Shown in pieces: positions 1 to 8,140 of a DNA stretch of 64,000 bases. The notes under the pieces were generated by a model that was not told where the DNA came from, did not search any database, and saw only the letters and a program-made list of their open reading frames with translations. The translations under genes and the position numbers were made by a program. Numbering within the stretch: position 1 is the first letter of the stretch; each line of letters opens with the position of its first letter. Source of the DNA: Bradyrhizobium sp. MOS003 (GTDB lineage: Bacteria; Pseudomonadota; Alphaproteobacteria; Rhizobiales; Xanthobacteraceae); assembly GCF_003020125.1 (NCBI RefSeq), contig NZ_PYFW01000010.1, forward strand, positions 1 to 64,000, given 5' to 3'.

Positions 1-26
1 GAATGGTCGGCTCCCGGGAGATCACG

Positions 27-290
27 GCATAAGCCGTCCAGCCATCGCGCAGGGAAGGCCGAGTGATCGGCGACACCTGTATGCTGCTGTGCGGTTCTTC
101 CTGCGTGTGCATTTTCGCGCAGCGGACCGCGGGTGCCAGCCGGCACCCGGCCTTCCCTGCTCCCTCTTGGATTGGAGGGCAGCGAGACCAGGCAAAGCTC
201 GGGCGAAACGCGCCGCGAGAACGCGAAGGCACGTCTGCAAGCCAAGTCGACCGCCACAAGCTCGTAGGGCATTGCGGCTTGTCCGGGACA
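27..290. repeat. structured dispersed repeat (bradyrhizobial type)
   Basis: No convincing gene is present. The stretch contains nested inverted repeats: CAGGGAAGGCCG at 50-61 pairs perfectly with CGGCCTTCCCTG at 148-159, and inside it CGGGTGCC (130-137) pairs with GGCACCCG (142-149) around a 4-base loop. The wording (cagccatcgcgcagggaagg, then ggccttccctgctccctctt) matches, from memory, a repeat family scattered through Bradyrhizobium genomes, where it is often mis-annotated as short hypothetical proteins. The outer boundaries are approximate. Confidence 0.55.
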
Positions 291-296
291 CGGGCC

Positions 297-1013
297 TCAA
301 TGACCGCGATTGATACTCACATCACCATCCAGCACCTCCGGCGCCATCGCCGCCCATGAGCTGGACGCGAACTGCCTTCGCCAGGTCACGACCACCACGG
401 CGGCCGTGGTCACGAACAGCAGCCAGGGGCTGACGAACCAGCCGAGATAGCCGAGTGCGAAGAAGAAGGCGCGCTGGCCGCGGTTGAAATGGCGGCCGGC
501 GGATTCGAACAGGCGCGAGGTGCGGATGACGTGAGCCTCCGCCTCCGGCGTGTCGCGCCGCTCGGCCGGCGGCATGCCGCCGAACAGGATCGCGACATAG
601 TTGAACAGGCGATAGGCCCAGGCAAATTTGAAGAACGCATAGACGCAGATCAGCACGAGGCCGACGCATTTCAGCTCCCACATCGCCGGCGAGGTGCTGA
701 GGTCGATCGGCAGCTTGCTCAAGATCGTGATGGCGTCGTTGGTGGCGTGCAGCAGCGCCAGCGCGCCGCCGAGCGCGATCAGGCTGGTCGAGGCGAAGAA
801 GGCGGTGCCGCTCTGCAGCGAGGCCATGATCTGCATGTCCATCATGCGCGTCTCACGATCGAGCAGCCGGCGCACCCAGACCTCGCGATAGCGGTTCATG
901 CGCGCCGACAGGCTGTCGCGGCCGTAGGCCGAATGCTCCAGCGTCAAGGCATAGACCAGCCATTCGATGATGAAGAAGCCGACGGCTGTGACGTCGACCC
1001 AATGTCTGCTCAT
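297..1013 (-). CDS. DUF599 family integral membrane protein
   Basis: This 238-residue inner-membrane protein of unknown function matches the DUF599 family by pattern and length. About four hydrophobic segments are visible: VDVTAVGFFIIEWLVYALTL near the start, a Gly/Ala-rich segment near residue 75, a long one around residues 115-145 and a C-terminal one near residues 185-210. The start chosen (MSRHWVDV) lies 12 codons inside the longest frame because family members begin just before the first membrane helix. It is divergent from the glutathione transferase gene, so the roughly 135-base gap probably carries both promoters. No catalytic motif is visible. Confidence 0.8.
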   Translation of the reverse strand: MSRHWVDVTAVGFFIIEWLVYALTLEHSAYGRDSLSARMNRYREVWVRRLLDRETRMMDMQIMASLQSGTAFFASTSLIALGGALALLHATNDAITILSKLPIDLSTSPAMWELKCVGLVLICVYAFFKFAWAYRLFNYVAILFGGMPPAERRDTPEAEAHVIRTSRLFESAGRHFNRGQRAFFFALGYLGWFVSPWLLFVTTAAVVVVTWRRQFASSSWAAMAPEVLDGDVSINRGH

Positions 1014-1148
1014 GTCTGTCTCATGTCCGTCTCTTGGTGAGAACGGCAACGATTGCCACGCATGGCGGGGCGCAGCAACGATTGATTGGCGGCAGGCGAT
1101 GGCGTTAAAAGCGGCTCGCTCAAAGACCTTTCGGGAAGGACTGATGAC

Positions 1149-1811
1149 ATGGCTGCGCTGAAACTCGCGATCGGCAACAAGAACTACTCGTCATGGTCGA
1201 TGCGGCCCTGGCTCGCGCTTCGCGCCAACGACATCCCGTTCGTGGAGACGCTGATCCCGCTCTACACCGACGACCCCGCAGACAAGGAGCAGATCCTGTC
1301 CTTCAGCCGTGCCGGCAAGGTGCCGGTGCTGGTCGACGGCGACGTCACGGTGTGGGACTCGCTTGCCATCATCGAATACATCGCCGAGCGCTATCCCGAA
1401 GTGAAGCTGTGGCCCGACGACGTCGCCGCGCGCGCCCATGCCCGGTCGGTGTGCGCCGAGATGCATTCCGGATTCGTGCCCCTGCGCAACGAATGCGGCA
1501 TGAACCTGCACCGGCCGATCCGGCCCGTGGCGCTGTCGGCGGACGTCAGGGCCAACGTCGCACGCATCGAGGAGATCTGGCGCGAATGCCGCACGCGCTA
1601 CGGCGCCAAGGGTCCATTCCTGTTCGGCCGCTTCGGCGCGGCGGACGCGATGTACGCGCCGGTGGTGCACCGCCTGCGCACCTATGCGATCGACGTCGCG
1701 CCGGACACCAAGGCCTACATGGAGACGATGATGGCGCTGCCGGCGTTCCAGGAATGGACCCGCGACGGGCTGGCTGAAACCCTCGTCATCGCGAAGTTCG
1801 AGGACGCCTGA
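1149..1811 (+). CDS. glutathione S-transferase family protein
   Basis: This is a 220-residue cytosolic glutathione transferase-like protein. The N-terminal thioredoxin-fold domain opens with KNYSSWSMRPWLALRA, the form typical of the GST_N_3-type bacterial group, and contains the cis-proline segment GKVPVLVDGD followed by the glutathione gamma-glutamyl contact DSLAIIEYIAERYP. The C-terminal helical domain begins near residue 90. The start ATG follows GGAAGGA at a good distance; an in-frame ATG 21 codons earlier lacks such a site. A 9-bp GC-rich stem follows the stop. The substrate cannot be predicted; a general detoxification role is the family inference. Confidence 0.9.
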   Translation: MAALKLAIGNKNYSSWSMRPWLALRANDIPFVETLIPLYTDDPADKEQILSFSRAGKVPVLVDGDVTVWDSLAIIEYIAERYPEVKLWPDDVAARAHARSVCAEMHSGFVPLRNECGMNLHRPIRPVALSADVRANVARIEEIWRECRTRYGAKGPFLFGRFGAADAMYAPVVHRLRTYAIDVAPDTKAYMETMMALPAFQEWTRDGLAETLVIAKFEDA

Positions 1812-1829
1812 CCGCCGGGTCCGAACGAG

Positions 1830-1856
1830 GCCGCCGGCTCCGTGCCGGCCGGCGGC
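1830..1856. terminator. GC-rich hairpin after the glutathione transferase gene
   Basis: GCCGCCGGC (1830-1838) pairs with GCCGGCGGC (1848-1856) around a 9-base loop, 18 bases after the stop codon. There is no T tract, so it may be only a transcript-end stabiliser. Confidence 0.4.
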
Positions 1857-2040
1857 GCTCAGGTTCCGGACATTGCCGGGCCATGGGCCACCCGGGCTGC
1901 GACCGGCCTGCGACATGCCGCCTGAACATGCCGCCCCGACGGTAACATCGGGCCCTGGGTTCCATCCTTATCAGTCTGAAAAGACTGCAACATTTACACG
2001 TTTGCCATGCGGGCATCGCGCTGGCCAAAACGACCAGCTG

Positions 2041-2056
2041 CGTGCTATACAGCACG
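2041..2056. promoter_or_regulatory. short dyad, possible operator
   Basis: CGTGCT and AGCACG form a perfect 6-4-6 dyad about 60 bases before the next small gene. It could be a repressor site or the tip of a 5' leader hairpin. Apart from this and the hairpin at 1830, I see nothing in the roughly 300-base gap 1812-2114. Confidence 0.3.
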
Positions 2057-2114
2057 TGGGTTTCCGGCCGGCCGTCGCAGTGGGACCATGGGCGAGGCAG
2101 GCGCTGTTTGAGTG

Positions 2115-2318
2115 ATGGAGAGGGTGTTGAAGCACAAATTTCCGATTGGAACGCGCGTTTTGTTCACGGCAAGCAACGTCGCGCGCCCAGCTGCCAGCGG
2201 CTCGTACGAGGTCATCCGCCTGCTGCCGACCGACGGCGACGACTGCCAGTACCGGATCAAGAGCTCGACCGAAGCCTTCGAACGCGTCGCCAAGGAAAGC
2301 CAGCTCGCGCTCTCCTGA
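2115..2318 (+). CDS. small conserved hypothetical protein, 67 aa
   Basis: The family is not recognised by name. The 67-residue product is basic at the N terminus (MERVLKHKFPIGTRVLF) and has a compact beta-rich pattern: FPIGTRVLF, then GSYEVIRLLP, then CQYRIKSSTEAFERVAKESQL. This resembles small SH3-like proteins that are common as conserved hypotheticals in Bradyrhizobium. It has no signal peptide or membrane segment. GTG at 2112 and ATG at 2115 are adjacent alternatives; ATG is preferred. It stands alone on this strand, about 300 bases after the transferase. Its length and codon use look genuine, but function is unknown. Confidence 0.6.
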   Translation: MERVLKHKFPIGTRVLFTASNVARPAASGSYEVIRLLPTDGDDCQYRIKSSTEAFERVAKESQLALS

Positions 2319-2472
2319 AGACTGACGCCCCCGCATTCGCGCCTCCTGCGGAATTGTGTTCTGCCGCCGTCAAAAGGCCAGCTTCACCTTCGCAAGGTGG
2401 GCGCGGGGCAGTTGCCGACCCGCGGTGCTCGCTTGACCATTTGTTCTCTGCTCGCGTGAGGGGACGTCGCGC

Positions 2473-3456
2473 ATGAACTGGGCTTGGGCCACTTCGCTCG
2501 ACCAAATCTGGCGCTCGCCGGCCTTTCCGATGTGGATGACGCTGGCGGCTGCCGGATTCTTCGGATTGATCCTGCTTATCACGCTGCTGCGCGCCGACAG
2601 GTCGATCGCCAACGGCGCGCTCACGGTGATCACGCTGCTGTCCATCGCGATCGCCGGAGCGGCCACCATCCGCGTCTACGGCCCGGCGGGGCAGGACGCG
2701 CCGACCGAAGCGCGCGCGCAAAACAACGCGGTCATCGCGAGCCTGCCGGCGCTGTCCTGTCTCGACGATCTCGCCGGCGATGCGGTCGCCATAGGCTGCG
2801 AGAAGGCGCTGTTCGGCTCGCCGGATGCCGCGGCTGCCGCCGTCTCCTACACCGCAGCCCGACTAGACCGGCTGACCGCGCTCGGTGACGCCGCGACCGC
2901 CGAGAAGAGCCTGACGACGGACATGAAAGTGCTGCGCAAGGCGCTGGAGCACGATCGCTATGGCCTCGTGGCGCAGGTGCTGGTCGTGCGCGACGGGTGC
3001 ACGCAGTTCGACTGCGCCGCGTTCCGCTCGCTGACCAACCAGCAGCAGGTCGCCGCCAACATGGATTCCCATCTCTACGACACGCTGGTCGCGCGCTATG
3101 CGCCGACCTGGAACGCGCCTGCAACGCTGCCGCCGATGCCGGCCAACGCCGCGCTCGCGGGGCTGCCGCCCTCGATGCCGACGGGCAAGCCGACCAGCGC
3201 TGAGTTCCCGAGCGCCGCGTCGACACCGCCGGTGAGCATCATGAATCCGGAGCCCACCGCGACGACGCGTCAGGCGGCGCCTGCGAACGCGGCGACGGCA
3301 CTGCGCGCGCCGGCAGCGGCCTCGGCACAAGCCGCCGCGCCGGCCGCGGCCAAGAAGCCGCCGGCTCCGAAGGCTGCGCGTGCCCCTGCAGCACCGGTTC
3401 CGCTCGCACCGCCGCCGGCGTCGGTTGCGGCTCCCGCGGCTGCGGATAACGAGTAG
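2473..3456 (+). CDS. membrane-anchored protein with Ala/Pro-rich tail
   Basis: The 327-residue protein has two closely spaced hydrophobic segments (about residues 20-40, MTLAAAGFFGLILLITLL, and 48-65, ALTVITLLSIAIAGAAT), then a globular region of about 150 residues with three cysteines (SCLDDL, IGCEKA, GCTQFDC). A long low-complexity Ala/Pro tail from about residue 210 has lysine-rich patches (AKKPPAPKAARAP). The middle part is probably periplasmic and the tail could span the cell wall. The family is not recognised, although the pattern is seen in bradyrhizobial hypotheticals. The start ATG is the first in frame and lies 2 codons after GGGGACG. Confidence 0.65.
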   Translation: MNWAWATSLDQIWRSPAFPMWMTLAAAGFFGLILLITLLRADRSIANGALTVITLLSIAIAGAATIRVYGPAGQDAPTEARAQNNAVIASLPALSCLDDLAGDAVAIGCEKALFGSPDAAAAAVSYTAARLDRLTALGDAATAEKSLTTDMKVLRKALEHDRYGLVAQVLVVRDGCTQFDCAAFRSLTNQQQVAANMDSHLYDTLVARYAPTWNAPATLPPMPANAALAGLPPSMPTGKPTSAEFPSAASTPPVSIMNPEPTATTRQAAPANAATALRAPAAASAQAAAPAAAKKPPAPKAARAPAAPVPLAPPPASVAAPAAADNE

Positions 3457-3498
3457 ATCGGCATTCCAAATGCGGTGCTGCCCGGCTAATGCTTGGGC

Positions 3499-3939
3499 AT
3501 GCCGCTACATCTGATCAAGCTCGCCGTCGGCTGCGATTCCGTCAAGGAATTGAAGGAATGGATCGCCGAACGGATGCAGACCGCCAAGAAGAAGGGTCTG
3601 CCGCAACATCACATCCACATCACCCGCATGGTCCCCAAGCGCGACGCCGAGATCCTCGCGGGCGGGTCGCTCTATTGGGTGATCAAGGGCGAGATCGCCG
3701 CGCGGGAGAAGATCATCGGCATCGAGCCGTTCCGTGACAAGGACGGCATCGGGCGCTGCCGCATCGTGATGCAGCCGAAGGTCGTCTCGGTGTCGCCGCG
3801 GCCGATGCGTCCGTTCCAGGGCTGGCGCTATCTCGCTGATGATTCCGTGCCGACCGATCTCGGCAAATCCGCCGCCGGCTCGATCGCGGCGATGCCGGAA
3901 CCGATGCGGCGCGAATTGCGCGATCTCGGGCTGCTCTAG
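3499..3939 (+). CDS. DUF1489 family protein
   Basis: The 146-residue soluble protein is recognised by its opening MPLHLIKLAVGCDSVKEL and the segments HIHITRMVPKR and GSLYWVIKG, which characterise the alphaproteobacterial DUF1489 (COG5458) family of unknown function. ATG is chosen over a TTG two codons upstream because family members start MPLHLIKL. The stop overlaps the stop of panC on the opposite strand by four bases, so the two genes are convergent and tail to tail without a terminator between them. Confidence 0.85.
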   Translation: MPLHLIKLAVGCDSVKELKEWIAERMQTAKKKGLPQHHIHITRMVPKRDAEILAGGSLYWVIKGEIAAREKIIGIEPFRDKDGIGRCRIVMQPKVVSVSPRPMRPFQGWRYLADDSVPTDLGKSAAGSIAAMPEPMRRELRDLGLL

Positions 3940-4787
3940 ACCGCGATGTTGTCGATCAGCCGGGTCGTGCCCAGCTTGGCCGCGACCAGGATCCGCAATG
4001 GGCCGTCCTTGCGCGAGGTGACCGGCGCGAGCGACTCGGCATGGCGCGCCTCGTAATAGTCGAGCGCAAAGCCGGCCGCCTCGATCGTCGCGGCGCCGCG
4101 ACTCATGGCCGACGTGACGGCTTCGCCGGCACGGATGCGGCCGGCGCTGTCCTTCATGGCACGGTAGAGGACGGCGGCGGTCTGCCGCTCCTCGGGCGAC
4201 AGATAGACGTTGCGCGAGGACATCGCGAGTCCGTCGCGCTCGCGCACCGTGCGGGAGCCGACGACCTTCACGCCGAGGTCGAGGTCGCGCGCCATCTGCG
4301 TCACCACCCGCAGCTGCTGAAAATCCTTTTCGCCGAAGATCGCGAAATCCGGCCGGCATTGCGTGAACAGCTTGCCGACGACGGTGGCGACGCCGCCGAA
4401 GAAATGTGGGCGGAAACGGTCCTCGAGGCCGGCGAGCGCCGGTCCCTCCGGAACGATTCGGGTGGCGAAGCCCTCCGGATACATCGCCGCGACGCCGGGG
4501 TGCCAGACGATATCGACATCCTCGGCCGCGAGCTTGGCGATGTCGGCCTTCCAGGTGCGCGGATAGGCGCCGAAATCCTCGGTCGGGGCGAACTGAGTCG
4601 GGTTGACGAAGATCGAGACCACGACGCGGCTGGCGCGCCGCTTGGCGAGGCGGACGAGAGACACATGCCCGTCATGGAGGGCCCCCATGGTCGGCACCAG
4701 CGCGATGGTAGCCTTTCGCTTGCGGAGATTGTCGACGGCGCGGCGCAGGGTCGGGACCGTTCGTGCGATCAAGGGACTTGCTGGCAT
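3936..4787 (-). CDS. panC: pantothenate synthetase (pantoate-beta-alanine ligase)
   Basis: PanC joins pantoate and beta-alanine using ATP, the last step of vitamin B5 synthesis, in the cytoplasm. The 283-residue length is normal. Visible motifs are VPTMGALHDGHVSL (the ATP-binding HxGH-type signature), SIFVNPTQF (pantoate site), FGEKDFQQL and the MSSRN segment. The frame is open a further 56 codons upstream, but family members begin just before the PTLRRAVDNLR helix, so MPASPLIA is the start. panB is not adjacent. The gene is divergent from mipZ across about 280 bases. Confidence 0.95.
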   Translation of the reverse strand: MPASPLIARTVPTLRRAVDNLRKRKATIALVPTMGALHDGHVSLVRLAKRRASRVVVSIFVNPTQFAPTEDFGAYPRTWKADIAKLAAEDVDIVWHPGVAAMYPEGFATRIVPEGPALAGLEDRFRPHFFGGVATVVGKLFTQCRPDFAIFGEKDFQQLRVVTQMARDLDLGVKVVGSRTVRERDGLAMSSRNVYLSPEERQTAAVLYRAMKDSAGRIRAGEAVTSAMSRGAATIEAAGFALDYYEARHAESLAPVTSRKDGPLRILVAAKLGTTRLIDNIAV

Positions 4788-5068
4788 CAGGACTCGACAG
4801 CGTTTTGGAATCGGCGCGGCATGACCTGGCGCCTGGGCGACTAACCTTAACAAGCGGCGATCGTGGACGCCATGCATCCGGATGCGGCACAGCATCCCGC
4901 ATGGCCGCGCACGCCACGCGGCATTGCGGGTTGGATCACAGACGAAGATTGGCACTGCTGTTCATGACGAAGAACGGCGCAGTACGATTTGCATGACCAG
5001 TTACGCATTTAACTTGACCGCAGACGCGGCCAACTCGAAGATATTCACTTGGGGTGTTGAGGATCGCC

Positions 5069-5992
5069 ATGCTTGTGCAGGCTAGCCAAGGCCAATCCGG
5101 CTCGGCGCATGTGGTCGTGCTCGGCAACGAGAAGGGCGGCTCCGGCAAGTCGACCACCGCTCTGCACATCGCCGTTGCGCTCCTCAAGGCCGGCCAGCGC
5201 GTCGCCACCATCGACCTCGACTGCCGTCAGCAGAGCTTCACCCACTACATCAACAACCGTTCCGCCTGGGCGCGCCGCACCGGGCTCGGCCTCGAGTTGC
5301 CGACGCATCGCTGCATCAAGCTCGGCGAGACCATGCAGGTCGCCGACAACGAGAATTCCGAGTTCCAGCAATTCATGGAGGCGGTCTCGGCGGTCGAGAG
5401 CAGTTTCGACTTCATCGTCATCGATACGCCGGGCACCGACAGCTACCTCATGCGGCTCGCGCACTCGATGGCCGATACGCTGGTCACGCCGATCAACGAC
5501 AGCTTCCTGGATTTCGACGTGCTCGGCACCGTCGATCCCGCCAACTACGCCGTGACGGGCGAGAGCCATTACGCCGAGATGGTGCGCGACGTCAGGCGCA
5601 AGCGCCGCCAGCTCGACGGCTCGACCACCGATTGGATCGTCGTGCGCAATCGCCTGTCGATGCTCGGCTCACGCAACAAGCAGCTGGTCGCCGAGGGGCT
5701 GAAGGATCTGTCGCTGCGGCTCGGCTTCCGCTACGTCGACGGCTTCGCCGAACGCGTCGTCTATCGCGAATTTTTCCCCCGCGGCCTGACCGCCCTCGAC
5801 GAGATTGACGAGGCCACGCTCGGCATGCGGCCGAATCTCGGCCATCTCACCGCACGGGAGGAGGTGACGAGCCTGCTCCGCCAGCTCAAGCTGCCGCTGG
5901 ACGAGCGCGGCCGTCGTCGCGCCGCCAACCGGGCCGAGTGGTTCAACCAGGTCGACAAGCCGCTCGAGGTCCACGACATCCTGGGCGCCTGA
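5069..5992 (+). CDS. mipZ: division-plane positioning ATPase MipZ
   Basis: MipZ is a ParA/MinD-type ATPase that forms a polar gradient and inhibits FtsZ, placing the division site at mid-cell in alphaproteobacteria. The 307-residue protein carries the deviant Walker A (GNEKGGSGKSTT), the switch region around TIDLDCRQQS and the Walker B IVIDTPGTDS. It continues with the family-typical block ADTLVTPINDSFLDFDVLG and the C-terminal REFFPRGLTALD. The start ATG at 5069 follows GAGGA by five bases; a GTG 15 bases upstream is less well placed. It is monocistronic by spacing. Confidence 0.93.
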   Translation: MLVQASQGQSGSAHVVVLGNEKGGSGKSTTALHIAVALLKAGQRVATIDLDCRQQSFTHYINNRSAWARRTGLGLELPTHRCIKLGETMQVADNENSEFQQFMEAVSAVESSFDFIVIDTPGTDSYLMRLAHSMADTLVTPINDSFLDFDVLGTVDPANYAVTGESHYAEMVRDVRRKRRQLDGSTTDWIVVRNRLSMLGSRNKQLVAEGLKDLSLRLGFRYVDGFAERVVYREFFPRGLTALDEIDEATLGMRPNLGHLTAREEVTSLLRQLKLPLDERGRRRAANRAEWFNQVDKPLEVHDILGA

Positions 5993-6220
5993 GACGGCGG
6001 TATATAACTACTTCCGATCGATCTGACGGCCGGTTCTCACGGGAACTGAGGCTGCGTTGCGTCGTTTTTACTTCACGTTGACCGTAAAATTGAACCCGAT
6101 CGAGACCGGTTGCGTCGGATGGTGACGTGCACCCTGAAATGACTTGCTGAGGACGGGGTGCCCAGAAAACGTGTGCGCCGCACAACGAAAGGGCTGCAGG
6201 TTCACAATATTTAGCCTTCC

Positions 6221-6244
6221 TGTCACGCGCCTGTGACATATATT
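6221..6244 (+). promoter_or_regulatory. inverted repeat adjoining a -10-like box
   Basis: TGTCAC (6221-6226) and GTGACA (6233-6238) form a perfect 6-6-6 dyad directly abutting TATATT (6239-6244), which looks like a -10 element. It lies about 90 bases upstream of the exported hydrolase gene. The arrangement suggests an operator upstream of or overlapping the promoter core. The rest of the 341-base gap 5993-6333 shows nothing else I can support. Confidence 0.35.
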
Positions 6245-6333
6245 AGCGATAGGCGACAAGGGGCCGAAGAGCCCCGGAAGAACACGATTTTCAACAGGGA
6301 TTCAGGCCTAAGAGCCTGAGGCTGAGGACGAAA

Positions 6334-7194
6334 ATGAAGCGTGGAATTGCCGTTCTGGTTTCGGTCAGTGCTCTCTGCGGCATCGCCTATTTCACGGCGA
6401 GCAAGTGGGCCATCAAGCACGAGACCATTACCTTCTACGATGCCTCGCGCGACAATCGCCCGGTGCCCGTGCAAATCGCGGTGCGCCGCGACAAGGAGAT
6501 GCAGGCCAATGCCGGCATGATCACGCTGCCGGTCGCAGTGATCAATCACGGCAACACCGTCAAGAACACCGAGTACGGCTTCCTCGCCAACATCTTCGCT
6601 GCGCGCGGCTACATGGTCCTGAGCCCGCAGCACGATCTGCCGACCGATCCCCCGATGGTGACCAAGCCCGGCGAGCTCTATGTCGGCCGCCTGCCGCAGA
6701 TCCTGCGCGGCGTCGCCAACATCCATCTCGCCGTGCAGGAGATGAAGAAGGTTCAGCCCAACGCCGACTACGACAAGGTGACGATGGTCGGCCATTCCAT
6801 GGGCGGCGACATCACCATGTACTTCGCCAAGCAGTATCCGGATGAGGTCAAGAAGGTCGTCACGCTAGACAACCTGCGTGTGCCCTTCGTCACCGCCGGC
6901 AAGTTCAAGATCCTGTCGTTCCGCTCGCAGGATCCGCAGTTCAAGACCGATGCAGGCGTGATCCCGACCGACGAGGAATGCGAGAAGGCGGGCATCCAGG
7001 TCGTGAAGACCGAATTCCAGCACAACGACATGCGCGACACCGGTCCGGATGTCGCCAAGAACTCGATCCAGGGCATGCTCGATAAATTCCTGAGCGCGAC
7101 CGACAGCGAGGTTGGACCCGTCGATACGCAATCATCGCCGCCGAAAATCCTCGAGCCCGGTCCGGTCGCCTTGATGGCGCCTGCCAAGAGCTGA
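6334..7194 (+). CDS. exported alpha/beta hydrolase
   Basis: This 286-residue serine hydrolase-like protein has an N-terminal hydrophobic segment (MKRGIAVLVSVSALCGIAYFTA) that is either a signal peptide or an anchor. The alpha/beta-hydrolase core shows the oxyanion strand VAVINHG, the nucleophile elbow VGHSMGGD (Ser in GHSMG), an acidic residue in FRSQDPQF or TDEECE as candidate third member, and a late histidine in EFQHNDM. The substrate is unknown; the dienelactone hydrolase or chlorophyllase-like lipase groups are possible. GAGGACG sits properly before the ATG. A strong hairpin follows the gene. Confidence 0.85.
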   Translation: MKRGIAVLVSVSALCGIAYFTASKWAIKHETITFYDASRDNRPVPVQIAVRRDKEMQANAGMITLPVAVINHGNTVKNTEYGFLANIFAARGYMVLSPQHDLPTDPPMVTKPGELYVGRLPQILRGVANIHLAVQEMKKVQPNADYDKVTMVGHSMGGDITMYFAKQYPDEVKKVVTLDNLRVPFVTAGKFKILSFRSQDPQFKTDAGVIPTDEECEKAGIQVVKTEFQHNDMRDTGPDVAKNSIQGMLDKFLSATDSEVGPVDTQSSPPKILEPGPVALMAPAKS

Positions 7195-7233
7195 CGTCTT
7201 CTCCCGACGGCGCATCATCGTCAGTCACGATCT

Positions 7234-7271
7234 GCAAAGCCCCCGCCAGCCTCTGCCGGCGGGGGCTTTGC
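7234..7271 (+). terminator. strong hairpin terminator
   Basis: GCAAAGCCCCCGCC (7234-7247) pairs perfectly over 14 bp with GGCGGGGGCTTTGC (7258-7271) around a 10-base loop. It follows the alpha/beta hydrolase stop by 40 bases. The CTTTGC end gives only a weak U tract. Confidence 0.7.
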
Positions 7272-7326
7272 ACATTGACCGGGCTGCTTGCGCTAACCAC
7301 ATTAGCCGCCCACGCAGGGTCAAGGG

Positions 7327-8076
7327 ATGTCGGGCGAACCCATCAAACCGCGCAGCGGCGATGCCGTCTCGGCGCAGGCAGGCCGCGCGGTGCCGCAGGC
7401 CGGAACGTCGACTGCGGAAGACATCGCCGCCTTCGTGGCCAAGGCGCATGCGCTGTCGCCGCATGCGCCGGGCGCGAAGGGGCGGCTGATCTTCGCGCTG
7501 GATGCGACGATGAGCCGGCAGCCGACCTGGGACATGGCCTGTGCGCTGCAGGCCGACATGTTTCGCGAGACCGCCGCGCTTGGTAGTCTCGACATCCGGC
7601 TGGTCTATTATCGCGGCTTCAGCGAGTGTCGCTCCACCGGGTGGATCTCCGACAGCAGCAGGCTTGCGGCGTTGATGAGCAAGATCGATTGCCGCGGCGG
7701 CGACACCCAGATCGGCAAGGTGCTGAGCGAGGCGCGGCGCGAGGCGGTCGCATCGGGCGTGCGCGCCGTCGTCTTCGTCGGCGATGCCATGGAGGAGAAG
7801 GTCGACGAGCTCTGCGCCAAGGCCGGCGAGCTCGGCATGCTCAAGGTGCCCGTGTTCGTGTTTCAGGAAGGTCAGGACGCCGTCGCCGAGCAGGCCTTTC
7901 GCGAGATCGCGCGTCTGACCGGCGGTGCCTGGTGCCGGTTCGATCCGGGCGCGGCAGCGCAGTTGCGCGAGCTGCTGCGGGCCGCTGCGGCCTATGCCGC
8001 CGGCGGTCGCGAGGCGCTGTTGCAGCTGGCGAAGACCGCGAGCGGAGCGGCCAGGCTGATCGGCCAAATGAAGTAG
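7327..8076 (+). CDS. VWA-like domain protein
   Basis: This 249-residue cytosolic protein has a von Willebrand A-like fold. GRLIFALDATMSRQPTW corresponds to the first strand with a MIDAS-like D-x-T-x-S motif, GGDTQIGKVL provides the second metal-coordinating loop (Thr), and VVFVGDAMEE provides the third acidic loop. There is no signal peptide or membrane segment. It is followed 64 bases later by a membrane J-domain gene on the same strand, and the two are probably co-transcribed, which suggests a scaffold or chaperone-linked role. The binding partner is unknown. Confidence 0.75.
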   Translation: MSGEPIKPRSGDAVSAQAGRAVPQAGTSTAEDIAAFVAKAHALSPHAPGAKGRLIFALDATMSRQPTWDMACALQADMFRETAALGSLDIRLVYYRGFSECRSTGWISDSSRLAALMSKIDCRGGDTQIGKVLSEARREAVASGVRAVVFVGDAMEEKVDELCAKAGELGMLKVPVFVFQEGQDAVAEQAFREIARLTGGAWCRFDPGAAAQLRELLRAAAAYAAGGREALLQLAKTASGAARLIGQMK

Positions 8077-8140
8077 CGCGCAGGCGTCGCGGCACGGCGT
8101 ATGCCATGCATTTTGCCGCGAGGGCGCCTATATTCCGGTC

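Noticed and set aside
63..359. Small open frames at the window start
   Set aside because: They lie in the structured repeat and are not supported by codon use or a ribosome site.
4041..4844. A 267-codon frame antisense to panC
   Set aside because: Shadow of panC without motifs.
4788..4955. Extension of PanC by 56 residues
   Set aside because: Family members start just before the first helix; the extension is Arg/Cys-rich and overlaps the intergenic region.
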